The notes under the pieces: model-generated
Database searches by the model: none
The model's input: only the letters and a program-made list of their open reading frames with translations
What the model was told of the DNA's origin: nothing
Part shown: positions 49,637 to 63,674 of the stretch, one piece after another
Numbering within the stretch: the stretch's first letter is position 1
Layout: every line of letters begins with the position of its first letter
Translations under genes and position numbers: made by a program
DNA from: Tanypteryx hageni
Lineage: Eukaryota; Arthropoda; Insecta; Odonata; Petaluridae
Length of the DNA stretch: 64,000 bases
Assembly (NCBI GenBank): GCA_028673005.1
Contig: CM054114.1
Coordinates: 17,421,137 to 17,485,136 of the forward strand
Reading direction: 5' to 3'

Positions 49637-52170
49637 TTTATTATTTTCCGGCACAGCCCTTACGGAGTGGTACTGTGTACAATTGTCCCCTGAACTGCAT
49701 CGTAGTACAATTCGAAGACACCATATATTGGATAATGAATATTTGATCCCGCTGGTCCCTGGTCCACTCCGTTGTCGAAGTGATGCAAAGTACCATAATT
49801 ATTTCTCATAACGCCGACCCGATCTCCGATCTTAAAATGTGAGAGAACAAGAAAAAATATATAACCCAAAGAATAATCCATGATTTAATAGGAACACCTT
49901 TCCAACTACCAATCTTAAATAGATCAAGTTATTTTGCGTTTTGATAAAAATTTCATTATAGTTCAATTAAGTAACGAAAAATCGAGAGATATCATCTCAA
50001 TACGATTTAAAGCAAAAACATTATTTGCATCTTTTGTAAAATGTTATCAAACTCTATGAGTACTGTATCATCAAAACAAATCTCAGATCTTTCGGCTTTT
50101 TGGAAATTCCCTTATTTTTTTATTCCATATGATCCTTCACACATAAGTTGTATGAAGTAGCAATTTTTAATAATTATATTAAGCAGTTATATTGAAAGAA
50201 TTTATAATATAAATAAAATACTAATCAATTTAGATCTTAAAAAATTGAGTATCATACCACAAGACTGTTGAGAATGCGTCTATAATTTCCAATGAAACTG
50301 CACCATCTTTATGTGCGTGGTTGTGTTAGTACATCCAGTTTCCAGACCTGATACATAAATCAAAACATAGAGATATAGAATTATGTTCACCAACATAATG
50401 CACTGTTGAAAGATAGCTAAGTTAATAGTAATGATGTTTTATCCTTTTAATAGCATAAAATATCTATCTTTATAAGATCCTATGCTCAGTTCTGCAACGA
50501 AATAATATAAATGACGATTCCAGGGCGAAATCCGTGCCGCCGTTCGCGTTACCAAATCGTCGGCCGACCAGGACGATTTCAACCAAAACCCTCTCAACTG
50601 CAACTGTAATTCTTACCCTTCCATCCACGCCATTCACTACTCTCTATGCCATAATGCGTACGAACTAATCTTCCACAATCTACCTACGTATGGGAAGGAA
50701 AACAAACGACAAAGAAATATGATGAAACAAAAAGAAAAACAATATGTAGCAGATTGCTGCAAATCCACATGAAATGAAAAACTTCACATAACCCTAGGCA
50801 ATTGGTATCCCTTTCTTGAGTATTTCAATAAAATAGAGACAGAAAGCAGCAGACAATTATTTTTGTAAAATTTGTGAAAATTTTCGTCTCATGTTCGGCA
50901 AGTAATAAATATCTGCACATTTTGCAAATCAAAAATAATCAAATACGTACTTCGAGTTATACATGTGGTCCGGAATACTGAAACCACTAGGTGGGTTTAC
51001 TGTGACCCCTATACCAAACGAACTCGAAAATTTTGTATTTTTGTTATCCAATTTTACTTCTAATAATTCGTTATTTTTAAGGGGGTCTGTTGATTAGAAC
51101 CACTCCTTTTCATCCATCGTTCAAACTGTAAAAAAATACAAAAACCAACCCTCATTATTATAACTTATTAACGGCAGAAATTAAAATATATAGACATTTA
51201 GCTACGTGTCCAAAATATATTAATTTTCTTATATTTAAAACAGTCACTTCCTCTTCCGTACTGTTCGTCCATCGTTAGAGATGGCGGCATTCTTTCCGCA
51301 GTTGGGAAGAAACAGTAATCTCTGATTATCATGTTGAAACGGTACTTCTAAAGGGAAGAAATAAATAGCAATTATTTGTGTCATTTAATCATGTGATTGA
51401 CGTATTATTCTATATACGTTATCATTGCCGACGCCGTTGATGTAAACAATCTACTTTCCTTCACATTCGATCACTTTATGAGTCACGTCCAGACTCATGT
51501 TGTTGGATGGAATCTTCGAATACTTCCACGCTGAAAATGTAGTCACTTGATATCACACAAGCGTTGGTAAACAAATGTCCAGTGATATCCCTCGTTTTCA
51601 CGTTTCAACTTGTCGAAATCGAAGAGTGACGTCATAGGTTGAACCAGTTTAACGCAAAAAGTTGAAAGTAGTCGAAATTTTGTTGAATCAATCAACAAGT
51701 TGATCAACTAGGATGAAAGAAATTTCACACGCTTCAATGCAGAAAATAACATCATGTATACGTCACATTTACATGTGAGCAATGCAGACGTATCTCTTAC
51801 CATGTTCTAGTAAAAATAAAACTGATTACTATTAAGAAGGTTAAAAATCGCAGTTAATCGGATTCGTTAATGATATTTCATAGCACAAATACATCTCATC
51901 ACTCCCTTGATGCGGACGCTTTGATATTCTTCACACTCCATACTTCCATGGGTGACGTATAAATTTATATTTTTCGACAAACTGCTCGCGTTCTTCAGGG
52001 CCGAGAACGTGGTCACCCACTTGCCAGTAGCTCCTTTTGGCCTTTATAGAGAAGCTCATTCTGCAGCTGTTGGTCGCCTTATTCCTGCACTCCATATTTG
52101 GTGCTGCATCTTGCGCTGTCAATTGTAATAATGAGACGGTTGTTGCTAACAACAAGCACGACTTGATCAT
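49637..52170 (-). pseudogene. Secreted NHR-domain gene, most degenerate copy, unit 4
   Basis: Exons at 52170-51944, 51530-51487, 51347-51248, 51125-50951, 50347-50258 and 49830-49660, with AATAAA at 49642-49637. Besides the shared lesions, exon 4 has a private TTA to TGA change (51110-51112) that stops the frame about ten codons earlier, and a Thr to Ile change nearby. Exon 1 has Glu to Lys before Ala-Thr-Asn. The intron between exons 4 and 5 is 5 bp shorter. Confidence 0.7.
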
Positions 52171-52255
52171 CTTCAGCGTAATGCGTAACGAGTTGTCGAA
52201 CGAGGTCTTTCTTACAGTTCGTTACATTATGTAAATAAGAAGAAAAGTGAAACCC

Positions 52256-52262
52256 ATTTATA
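52256..52262 (-). promoter_or_regulatory. TATA box, unit 4
   Basis: Identical TATAAAT, 86 bp upstream of the exon 1 ATG at 52170. Confidence 0.55.
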
Positions 52263-53539
52263 CTAAATCTCGGGAGAGATATATTTTGTATGACGCAGAA
52301 ATCAAATATTTACGTAAGTCTCCATCCCCGTTTTACGATGTTTAATCTGACATGTCTCTTGATGGGCCATGCCTTTTGCCACTTGCGTCAATGCAGGGCA
52401 ATCTTTTTTTTTCATGGCGTTGAATATTTCATATCCTTTATTGAATTTCTTAGTAATAAATCATATTATCAGCCTCATTTTGATAGCTACATTCAATCTT
52501 AAGATTTTCTAAGCGGTTATGGTCTCTCGTATGATCTTCATTTATGTAAGCAATTCCCTTACAATACCCTACTGGTTTCAGCACCATGCATTGCTACCGC
52601 GCTATGTTATGTTACATCTACAGTCGGCATGTCACCATCCGTTTTAGTTGCATATCATACTGGTCTTAAAGTCGATTGAATGCTGAAAATAACTTAGCGC
52701 ATGTCAGTTATAATGTCTGAAATCTCAGCATATCAAGTGTTACAGTTACATAATAATGAGCCAGAGAGCGATTATTCTCACAAGGATCACGGATATTGAT
52801 GAAATTCGACCACGTGATTCTACATTGAAAATACTACGAACAACAATAATTAGTTTATAGCCGTTGCTACAATAAAAGGTCTGGAAAGCTACCTTGCAGT
52901 AATACAATATAGATCTCACATTGTTTTTATTTATTTTTAGTAGGCATTCACAGTTCAACTCCAATTTACGGAATATTTCCACTGTTATATTCAAAATAAA
53001 ACCGATTCGTCAATAATCGTTCTAATGAAAATGGAAATGTAAACAAAAAAATTACGTAAAATCGTGCACGTGCTCAATTTTCACGTAATACTAAAGTAAT
53101 CAGGTTGAAAGAATGTGCGTTGTTATGGTAACTAAGGTTTCATACCATCTGACGGAATTGCCACCTCTCCAGATCAAGTGCAGAAGGGGCAATTGTAGTC
53201 GCATAGAAGCTTGAACACATTCCTCTCATTATAATTTAAAAGAAGAAAACCCTTAATTTGCAGAGAAGTGACAATGATAAAAAACATGTCGTCTACCACG
53301 ACAAAGCCCGAAAATGGAGAATTCTACCTTAAATACATGTCTGAAGAAGGAGGTGAATATGGGCAACGGGAGAATTTTCCAAGGAAAGCGAGAATAAAAG
53401 GGTGATTGCGAGACACGGTGATACAATACAAAGTAAGGAAAAGGTAATTTATCCTTCACCGAAAAATAAGGGGAAAAAACACACGTACGCGCTGCAGGTC
53501 TCCGGAAAAATCGTCGTGGGACCTAATTATTATGAAGAA

Positions 53540-53563
53540 ACACACACACACACACACACACAC
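53540..53563. repeat. Microsatellite (AC)12, unit 4
   Basis: Twelve AC dinucleotides at the same place in the unit. Confidence 0.95.
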
Positions 53564-54275
53564 TCCAAGGACGCTCTCACACAGTAGACTCGAACCAAAT
53601 ATATTTAATTAGACACCGATGTTTCGACAGCTACGCTGTCATATTCAGTAGCGAGGCACGGGGTTGAAGCAATTCCTAAAATTTGCAATTTCAAAAATAT
53701 TTAACTTTTTCCATTGTTAGGTACTAATACCACACGTTTATGCCACATTTTAACGTCGTAGCACATCTAGAAGTGCAATAATATTTATCAAATTCTTTAA
53801 ATTTTTAAACTTTTAATATCGCAATTGAAAATTAATGGAGATTTTCAAATGCTTATGTGCTCTTTTGCACCAAGGTCTAAAAAAACTGAAAAATTTCAGC
53901 TCCCTAGATCGTCCTCTGGTGCTAAACATTAATCTATCTGTTATAAATTTAGGACTTTTTAACAGCAAAATAAATAATATATCAGCTTGGTAGCATATTC
54001 AGAATTTTATAAACAATAAAGAACTTTTAAGCTCTGGCAAATTTTTCTCGGTCGCATTATTTAATTTTTTTTTAGATTTGCGATATTACTAGTAACTTTT
54101 GCGCATACTCCTAAATATTCGAGACACCAGCTCATCTGGAAGTGCCAAAATCATTATTATGCTTTTAGATGTATCATTATATCAACATAAAAACATCCTC
54201 CGGAGCGATTTTCGTTTATCCCTTATGTAAAAATAATATATTAAAACCATCCCAAAACATTGCAATTTTAAGAAG

Positions 54276-55278
54276 TACCCGGGTAATCGGAATTTGGAAG
54301 AAAATATTGTACTTTTTCAGCACACACGTTCCGTCTTATCTTCGGCAGGCAGGCAAAAAGGCGAGTAAAATCTGAGCGTGTGTGGCGGCCTTTACTAAGG
54401 CAAACAAATCTTTCAGAGTGAGAGATACCCAAATCGTGATCGTTGCGTACCTGAGAGGAGAATCGCTCCTATTGAATAAGACCTATCGCCACTCATTTGA
54501 GAGTTTTGTTTACGCCCTTGGAGGTGAGGATAAGCAAAGAGAACAGCAATTTACTGAAAGCCGAAGGAGTTTGCATCTTTCTTTTGAATAAATTACAACA
54601 AGCAGATAGGGATCTCGCTACTGAAATGATGGATGCCTTAAAAAAAAAAAGAATCGATGAAAGACGAAACAAAGTTAATGTGTCGTTGTTGCTTTTTTGC
54701 AAAGTGGCAATTGTCCTAATTCCCACTTTAATGATAATTTTATATAGTCTTCAAAAAATGTAATCAAATCATTGGCAAAAGATACATATGATAGGTTGTT
54801 TGGTGAAGATGAACATGAAAATGAGCAAGAAGAACCAGCTACGGCAAATGAAGGTTCTGCTAGTTCTGGCTATGGTGAGATGCAGAAAACAATACAAGCT
54901 GCTATGCCTATTTCTAAAGAAACTTCAACAAAATCAACAATGGAAAAGGAGCTAAAATTGATCGAAGGAAATCATGGCAAAATAGGATATTGCACAGAAA
55001 ATTGTTCCAAACTTTGATAACAATTCAACATACTTCAACAGCTAGCAAGAGAGTGTTCTCCGTATCTTCAAACTTCATTACTAAGATCCGAAACAATTTT
55101 AAAATGTATACCTTAAATGGACTTGTATTTCTAAAATATTATTTCATAATTAAAAAATAAATGATTTTTTAATTATATATTTTTTAGAATACGCTGGATA
55201 CCCGGGTACCCGGGTATTTCATAAAAGAATTACTCGATTACCCGGATAGTTCAAAATCCGAGTATTTTGAATTCTCTA
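54276..55278 (+). mobile_element. Degenerate hAT transposon, left end deleted, unit 4
   Basis: A 54-bp deletion removes the left target duplication and left terminal repeat, joining AAGAAG to TACCCGGG. An A run at 54640-54650 has 11 instead of 10 bases, which opens one frame through MDALKKKRIDERRNK, a hAT-typical block. Near the right side ACCCGGGT is duplicated in tandem (55200-55215). The right duplication is at 55279-55286. Confidence 0.7.
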
Positions 55279-55718
55279 GTACTAATGCTACACATTTCTG
55301 CCAAATTATAGAGTTGTGGTACTTCTAGAAGTGAAATAATATTTTTCCAATTGTTTAAATTTTAAACATTTTTAACGCCTGCCGCAATATGTTTATGGAG
55401 AGATTCAAATGTTTATTTGAGCAAATGTACTACTCTGTATATATCCTGAAAATTTCAACTTCCTGGCTCATCCCGTAATGTCTAAACAGTTATCTATTTG
55501 TTTAAACTTTAGGAATTTTTAACTGCCAAACAAATGAAAATATCAAAATTTGAGTAATCGCTATTTCGTTTTTTTACGAATTCTACTTTAAAAAAAAAAT
55601 TCAACTCCGTAACACATGCGGAAACACATAAACCTTGAAAATTTGTCTGAACAATTGCGAATTTTTAGCGTCCGAATTGTTGTACTTTTTCAAGATTTTC
55701 CATAAGGTCCACTCTTAT

Positions 55719-55740
55719 AGAGAGAGAGAGAGAGAGAGAG
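55719..55740. repeat. Microsatellite (AG)11, unit 4
   Basis: Eleven AG dinucleotides, followed by the same purine-rich tract. Confidence 0.95.
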
Positions 55741-56206
55741 ATACAGAGAATGTGTGAGGGCTAGATATATACTGGTCTTTATTAATGCAACATTAATTTA
55801 GGAAGTCTGTTTCCAGAGAAGGAGAGAGGGGGAGAGGTGGAGAGGGATAGAGAATGGGAGGGAGGAGGATGGGGAAAGGAATAGAAAAAAAGATAAATAA
55901 TGGGAAATACATTAAATTTAATACTCATTCCACGCATACCCTTCTTATTTGACGGACACATACGCCAGTTATAAAATATTATAAAAAATCGTGTCTCCGG
56001 ATGTCCGACCATCAAAGTAAAATGGCGAATTTCTACGGAAAAATGTCTCCAACCACCACGATATGATAAATAACAAAATTATTTTCTATTATTTGTTATC
56101 CTCCAATTAAATAACTTGAGAACTACAATAATAATTATTTAAGTGCACTTTAAAATTACTTAAAATCTAGGTATGAATTCGGGATTTCAACCCTGGTTCG
56201 AAAAAA

Positions 56207-56801
56207 GAATATTTCTGGTTTTTCGACCAGAAAACTATTCCCGTAGGGAGTGACGCAGTAGGTGGCGCGAAATTGAAGGACGTGGTAGTTGCGTTTTTTG
56301 TTTATACAAATTTCTTTCGTATAGCGTTGCAATTGCTGCATTTTATTATAATAAAGTGAACATTTAATATGATAATCTTGTATTGAACGGACGTCATTGT
56401 GGTTCCTTGAGAGGCGAGAAATAAAACGACGTAGTGTATTGTTTCTTATAGACATTTAGTTTTACGGCGTTTACTCTACTTCGGGCACTCATTCTCCGCC
56501 GGCAACGAGAGGATGAAATTCATTTAAGATTAAATAAAACAACAAAATATCTGTCGAACTGGAGATTGAAGTCGTACTGGATGTCTGCAGGGCCCTCTCT
56601 AAATGAATGTCACCCTCTTTTTACCAGCGGAGATTGGGTAACCGAAGCAGAGCAAACCGACCCAACCCGGTTGGAGAAATCCACGTAGTTCAAAGCAACC
56701 TCCAGATAATTCAAAGAAACCATCACGTAGTTCCATTTCTCATCAGCTACGGCGCCACTCCCTATGAGAAAAATTTGCGGGTAGATAACCCACAAGTACC
56801 A
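56207..56801. repeat. Imperfect inverted repeat, unit 5 copy
   Basis: Arms 56207-56290 and 56718-56801. The left arm has two private substitutions, one near 56208 and one near 56236. Confidence 0.55.
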
Positions 56802-59800
56802 AAAACTCTTTTATTTTCATGCCGTCTAATTTCAAATATTGGCCGAATCTGACCAAAATTGTCGTTTTAACCGCAAAATTACAATTTTTTTGAAACGAAA
56901 TTTCGGTAGCACCAATAACCTGATTTTTTACGATTACGTTACTACCGGCTGGAAGGAGGGGCGGGAGGTGTGTTAGCTGCGTGCGCATGCGGCACATTGT
57001 AGTGGGAGTGTAAGAATAGTAATGGCAAACGGGGAAATAGAGGTGTGGGGAATACAAGAATACCGGGTTATGGCGAGAGAAAAAAAAGACTTGAAAGCAG
57101 CAGAAAATGTTAGTGTTTCGCACAAATATACCCCTTTGTTCAGTGACATAATGGGCCTATCAAATAAAGCGGGGTTCCCTGCCCTTGCAACCCATTCTCG
57201 GCACCTGGAATGATAACATTACAGAATTATTAACACTTCAACATATGCATCAAATACAACTTTGCTCCTAAAGAGTCTAAAGTGAAGATATGCATCACAT
57301 GAAAACAAGCCATAGTGAAGTATCTCGTTAAATGGTTACTATTATTAAAGTAGAAAATCCTGAGATACATATCTAACTACAGTATTAACTCGATATGCGA
57401 ATAATCTGTACACTAAATATCGGCTCAATTAATCGATATATTGTTTCAATACACGAAAGCAACTCACGGAGCGCTTCTACTTCGTATATCGAGGTATTAC
57501 TGCATATAATTTTGTCGACTTTCAAAAATATTTTTACAAATATAGCTCATAGTACTTACGTAGATTCCGTGCGAGGAAACGAATGTAATTTCAACTTTAG
57601 ATCTCCGCTCGTTCCCCTCGTATGTTTGCAGTTTAGTGCGTAGCACTTGCGTGCATGCACTATCTTCTCTGCTTGATTCATTTTAGCAAGCTAGTGGAAA
57701 CGTTGCAACGTACAGAAAATAACTTAATTAACACACACAAAGAATTATATGTATCACCAGCATATATGAAGTTGTTAACCATTCATTCATATACTCCTAA
57801 AAAATAACTCTTTCCCAAGATTTCCCGTAATGGCGGATAAACTTTCAGTTACGCAGTTACCTAGTTCAACCGTTGCAACTTCTCAACATGATCACTTCAA
57901 ATTCGGCTTGGCGCTCACTCGTTGGCTGCCTTACCATTCAAAGTAGAGCGACGGCAGCGCTCAAGAACGCGAACTTGATGTATCCGACGAGAACCAAATC
58001 GCCCCATAAGAGTTCATTCCCAATGGTTTGGGGTTCTCGTTTTACAGTTCGAGTGACCTTCCCAAAACTATTAACCAACATATTAGGGAACCAATAACTG
58101 ATTCCATCCAAAAATTTTAACTAAGCCCCCCAGTATGCTACAGATAACGATGCTAGATATTTTCATTTACTCCAAGAAAGGCAGCGCTTCTAGCATACGC
58201 GAGAAGTAATTAAAGACCCACTTAGAGATTCACATTAGTATAACTAAATAATTTTATATTATGCTTCACAACATTACATACTATTTTTGCCTCAGAATCG
58301 TCATTCGACATTTGATTTAGCTGGTGTTGGTAAAAAACGTTCGGTAATGTACCCTACTAAAACAGAGCAATGAGTAAATGTATGATTTTATTAAGTGTAG
58401 GTCGATCAAATGAAAATTTACTGACTCCATTTTTTCATTAATCCTCAAGTGCTTTGATCTGTAAAGCAACTTATGCAATAGTCGTCCTCGGAGTGGAACA
58501 CATTTCGATTTTTCTAGGACAGGCGACACTCGTTTATGGCCGCACTATGTCATAAAATGTACTTATCTTATACTAGAAATTCGCGTAGTAATCTTCCGCA
58601 GATGCGACGACATTAGGAACCACCAAAATTTATTCTTGTCCCGCGATCTTTTCTCCAACGTTTTCCGAAAAATTATATATATTGAATTATTAACGTATAC
58701 CGATATTCGAGGCGTCCCCATTTTTTTAGATTTTTATGGTAACATCCATAGTAACTCGCATTATCGCTACATTTTTTAGTGCAGTATTTTTCATTTGGTA
58801 TATATTCATTATAACTCGGATTTCCGAATGCTTAATACAATTTCATTTGTTTTGTATAGATAGCAAAATATATCGGTCTGTTCCAATTTGCTGTCCTTTG
58901 AGCACCAAGAGAAGATTTTATTTCGCATAGGAGAAGATTCGCGGTGAACAGGATATCTCTTTAGCGTATATACTCGTAGTAGTGTCGTAGAATGGCCGTC
59001 TAGCGCAGCGAGTACTCAACAGATGATATCTCTGTCTGACCTCGAGAGAGTGCAGTCCTTGCTAGCAAGTGCTTCATTCTGACCAATAATTTCTAAGGAG
59101 GATCGACAGATGGCACCAGCATCAGGAAGACGTCCCCTCTGATAGCAGAATTTGGTACTACTTACATGGATGGTATTAAGACCGGTGTAGGAGTCAGGAG
59201 TGGTATGAGCGACTACTCCTTCAAGAACGACAAACGTTCACGCCTACTGTCGGCGCTAAAAGTTTGTAAACTCGAGATTGAGGCTACATATTTCACAAAC
59301 GGCCCAATGGATTTTGATGAGAAGCATATCGGCGTGTAGCCTGTTTAATGTCGCGTTCAATGAGAGTAGCATTGAAGTTTTGGAAATTTTTGAAGGGGAC
59401 GTTTTTGGAATAATAATGCAAAATGACTCCATTTTTAGATCTCTTAGACGGAAGGCTTCAATTTGCCGGTCCATAACTACAAACCGGATTTGTCGATTAC
59501 AACTACATTTCAATAGCGTGAGTGAGTAATAGTCTTATTATTACGTGTGCGAGATGTGAAATCTCTAGCTTTATTCGTTTATGACATTTTATTCAACGTA
59601 TGAGACAGTCGTATCTACGCAAGTATAAGGCTCTGAGACATGCGATGCGCACTGTTGGCTTTGTCTTGGGTTCTGTATTGTAAATAAATTGATTTCATAA
59701 ACCTGAAGTTGAACGGAATATTTTATAATGATGTTTTTAGTAGTTGAAAGCGAGCCAGGGTGGTAGAGAGGGTTGGGCGGTGGTTTCTCGGCAGAAGCGG

Positions 59801-60390
59801 TGTGCGGCGTCACCTGTGACACGCGCAAATATACGAACGCTAAACTCTAAATAGTATTAAAATATTTCTACAAGGAAGGTGATCCTGGTTTTTCCATAGT
59901 TTTATCACATTATTTCTGCATGTGTTGCATAAGAGAATCTCCACGGTCACAAAAACTACTTGGTATCGAAACTGTTTTCAGTTAATAAATATTAGATTAA
60001 TGATTCACGATTTTTTTATTCAAATATATGCTAAAGACACTGAAACATAAAATATTCTAATTATTCCGTAATTTTAGTGTATAGGTTATTGTCTTAATGA
60101 TGATTATTCTTTTTGCTCTTGCATGGTATATGAATCACGAGAATTTAAATACGAGTCAATTCTCTGAGAAATTATGGATATGGAATTAATTTCGAGAAAA
60201 ATTTTAACATTCTGCTAGAACTCATGGATTTTATTATGTAATACACATTGGATTCACGTGACTCAAGTGCTGTTTCCCAGGAGGTCGCATTGGTATATTT
60301 ACGAGTTTAAATCCTGGTGTATGGTGATTTTTTAGAGCTTGCAATTTGAGAGCACCGACAACTCGTATAATAAGTATCATGCATCTATAT

Positions 60391-60641
60391 CAGGCATCAG
60401 GGCCGCATTAAAGCACTGAAAAAATTAGACTATTTCCAGAAGATTTGAAATCTGCTTTGCAAGGATTAGTGTAATTTAGAAACAGCCTTATATTGTATCT
60501 CAGTAAATATAAGCAAAATCTTATTTATATTTATACAAAATATCAAACGATTTAGTTGAGAAAAAATTGGCATTCATTCTGCATTAAGGTACAGAAAAAG
60601 CCGCATGCGGCCCGCGGACCCACAGTTTGACATGGCTACTG
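60391..60641. mobile_element. hAT-like non-autonomous element, unit 5
   Basis: Same position in the unit and same ends as at 4748-4998. Confidence 0.4.
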
Positions 60642-61508
60642 TAGACATTTATTTTTGTTAGTTTGTTGATAGATGATTTCTTTTAACCGTTCAAAATTAA
60701 TTATATTTAATTTATAGCCTATTTGGTTGTTACAACGAAGTTTATTTCATATTTTTTACAGTGAAAATTTTTTATCTCAAAATATTGTGAGAATTATATA
60801 ATGTATTCGTGTAGTCTAAATTTAACCAGCAACGGTCTTGCAATATGCAAAAGTATATTTTTATCAATAAAACTTCCTTAAAACTTTTCTTTCAAACTCT
60901 CTTTTACACTTCTCATTTTCTTTCATTCTCATATTGAATTCTCCCATTGCGCATCGCAACATGCGTCTTTGCCATTTCATTCAATCAACTGTTTAAAGGA
61001 CGAAATTCCATTCCGCTGCCTAGGTAACAAGTAGGCATTCAGGCGAACGAAACCCATGAGGGAATGATAAATCTTTACTAATGCGTTTTTCTATCTCCTA
61101 TTAGGCATGACAACTATATCCAACCATTTAAAAGAATAAATTTGGAAAGTAACGTGACGTACTTTGATGTACCGCAAAACTCAATAAAAAAATTATTATT
61201 AGTATTTCTATACAATTCTAAAAATATTTAAAAAGATTTCACTATTATAATTTCTCCGTATGGATATGGTTAATATAACTTTCGCCGCCAAACGAAACAT
61301 ATTTTTTGCAATGCAGAGAAACCCCTTTCATGAGATTGTTTACGTGAATATAGCGTAAGATTAGCCGGTGTGAATTATTTAGAGCTCAACGCCAGTAGAT
61401 AAACAGAGGAGAACTTATGTGCCCATATTCATCTACCTTTTGACCTCCCTCACCCTGTTCCTTCGTATCCACATTCTGGCACCCAAAATCTCTCACCGAA
61501 ATGTTTCG

Positions 61509-61726
61509 CCTCTCTTCCCCTTTCATCCCCTCTCGCTCCTCCTCCTTACGTTCCCCATCCCTCCATATCTCCTTTATTCTTACTGCTGACGACGCCACGC
61601 CCCCTTCTTCCCCTCCCTCCCTCTATCTCTCATTCTTCCTCACCTCCCTTGTTTTTTCTCTCTTTGTCCCTCTTATCTCTCTTGTTTCATTCTCTCCGTC
61701 TTTTCCTTTTTGTTTTCTCCTCCTTC
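61509..61726. repeat. Pyrimidine-rich tract, unit 5
   Basis: Equivalent of 5867-6084, same length. Confidence 0.8.
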
Positions 61727-63480
61727 ATAGTATACGATGCGCTTTATGTCGTCTTCTGGTGCAGTGATCCGTCCGTTATCCCCGGTACATTTACTTTTCG
61801 TTATCTGCTGCATTATTTCACCGTCCATCCCCCATCGTTTCGCCATCACCCACTTCGCTTCCTCTTTCTTTTGTTTCCCTACAGCGCATTCTCCCTCTCT
61901 TGTCCCTTCTCTTTTCGGTCGGTCTGACACGATTTGTTCCGGATAAATTTTTCTGACCGATATCTTCTCATTTACTCAGGAACGGACACGAAGGAGTTAG
62001 AAAAACAATATTCTAACATATTCCCGGTGCACAATCATCCGATTCTGGTTTCTTGACGAAAATATCCGCTATGGTCGCGATAGTTTTGACTATTGCTACT
62101 TCCTAATAAGATTCGTCGCATTGAATTACATTCCTCGCATTTAGCCTGTTTAGTGCTTTTCGTCATTGAAAAAAGCACTATTGTCTACGTGATGCCCGTC
62201 TGTCCGTACGCATATATCAGGGAAGAATTGACTTAACCGATTTAAACAAAATTATGTACATAATATATAAAATCCACATGTAAACACAGGAACAAAATGA
62301 CATATTTCGACCGGATAGACTTAGTAGGGGTGCCATAATTGTAAAATTAAACTTTTCGGTAATTATGAATTTGGAAGGAATTGGCCAAATCGATTTCAAC
62401 GACATTTCGTATAAATTAAGTGTGCAGCATTCCAAAACAAAATCATGATCATTAATATAGATTATTGAATCAGGGCTATCTTACTATCTTTCCAACAACA
62501 AAAATATTGAACCCTTTCATCTACTTCTCAGACCTGTTCTCAACATTTCCTTAAGTTCCGATTTAAGGGAATAGTAGTCCTATATACCTATTCAGCATTT
62601 CCCATAAACTTTCCTCCTGTTCAGTGATTCGCATTTCTTCCACTCTTTTTTTTTACTTTTTTACTATTGTTTTTGCCTTTGTAATTTCACTATAATGTTG
62701 TATTTTGTTAATATTCTTATTGTATATTATATTATTTATACAATTTCAATAGAACAGCTGTAATTGGACTTGTTCTGTAAGCCGGTTATTTATTAATAAA
62801 TAAATGCATAAATTAAAATACGTATAAACAGCTTTTTTCTTATTTATCGTTTTCTTCAATTAAGTTTATCGTAAAACCAATCTGTTATAACGTTTTTTGG
62901 TCTTCTCTTACCAATTCCTTATCTTATCCGTTCCAATATCGGGTTCGGCATAATATGAATTACTTGATAGATAATGATATTTATGACTTAATAATCCAGA
63001 CTATTGCAAAATACCTCTTCTACAATATACGTGCAGACGAATAGAAATAATTAAGTCACTCGAATCTAATGAAAATCCATTCTATTCTTACAGAATTTTG
63101 TCACTTTACGTACTAACGGTTTATTTTGAATATCACTAATACTTCTCACAATAGTTAAATATTCTACACTTGCCTATCCTCTTGATATATTTAATTTACT
63201 TCCCTTGTAACTGTATGTTAGCAGGACGTGTAATTGCATCAATTGCTTATAATCGTTATTTTAAAAAATTTGTTTAATCTAACCTTTTCAGATTTACAAC
63301 ACAAGATAATTTTCAAAATACATATTGTTGGTTAACAAACAAAATAAAATTTACTAATCGAAGGCATTATATAATAGATATGATCTATATATCAAAATAC
63401 ACAAAAGTTAACCGATAAAACATATGCGTCTCTATTTTCATCGCGTCACATTTGGGTGTATAGGAAAAGGTGAGTTGAGG

Positions 63481-63674
63481 TTTATTATTTTCCGGCACAG
63501 CCCTTACGGAGTGGTACTGTGTACAATTGTCCCCTGAACTGCATCGTAGTACAATTCGAAGACACCATATATTGGATAATGAATATTTGATCCCGCTGGT
63601 CCCTGGTCCACTCCGTTGTCGAAGTGATGCAAAGTACCATAATTATTTCTCATAACGCCGACCCGATCTCCGAT
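63481..63674 (-). pseudogene. Secreted NHR-domain gene, last exon only, unit 5
   Basis: Exon 6 at 63674-63504 is intact and encodes the same 56 residues as the other units; AATAAA is at 63486-63481. Exons 1 to 5 lie beyond the window end, so the state of this copy is unknown. Confidence 0.7.

Larger units (their letters stand above)
42232..56075. repeat. Tandem repeat unit 4 (13844 bp)
   Basis: Fourth head-to-tail copy and the shortest complete one. It lacks the 441-bp segment, has a 5-bp deletion near 50560 inside an intron of the NHR pseudogene, a 54-bp deletion removing the left end of the hAT remnant (junction at 54275/54276) and an 8-bp tandem duplication at the right side of that element. 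Stretches without their own entry match unit 1 and hold nothing further that I recognise. Confidence 0.97.
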
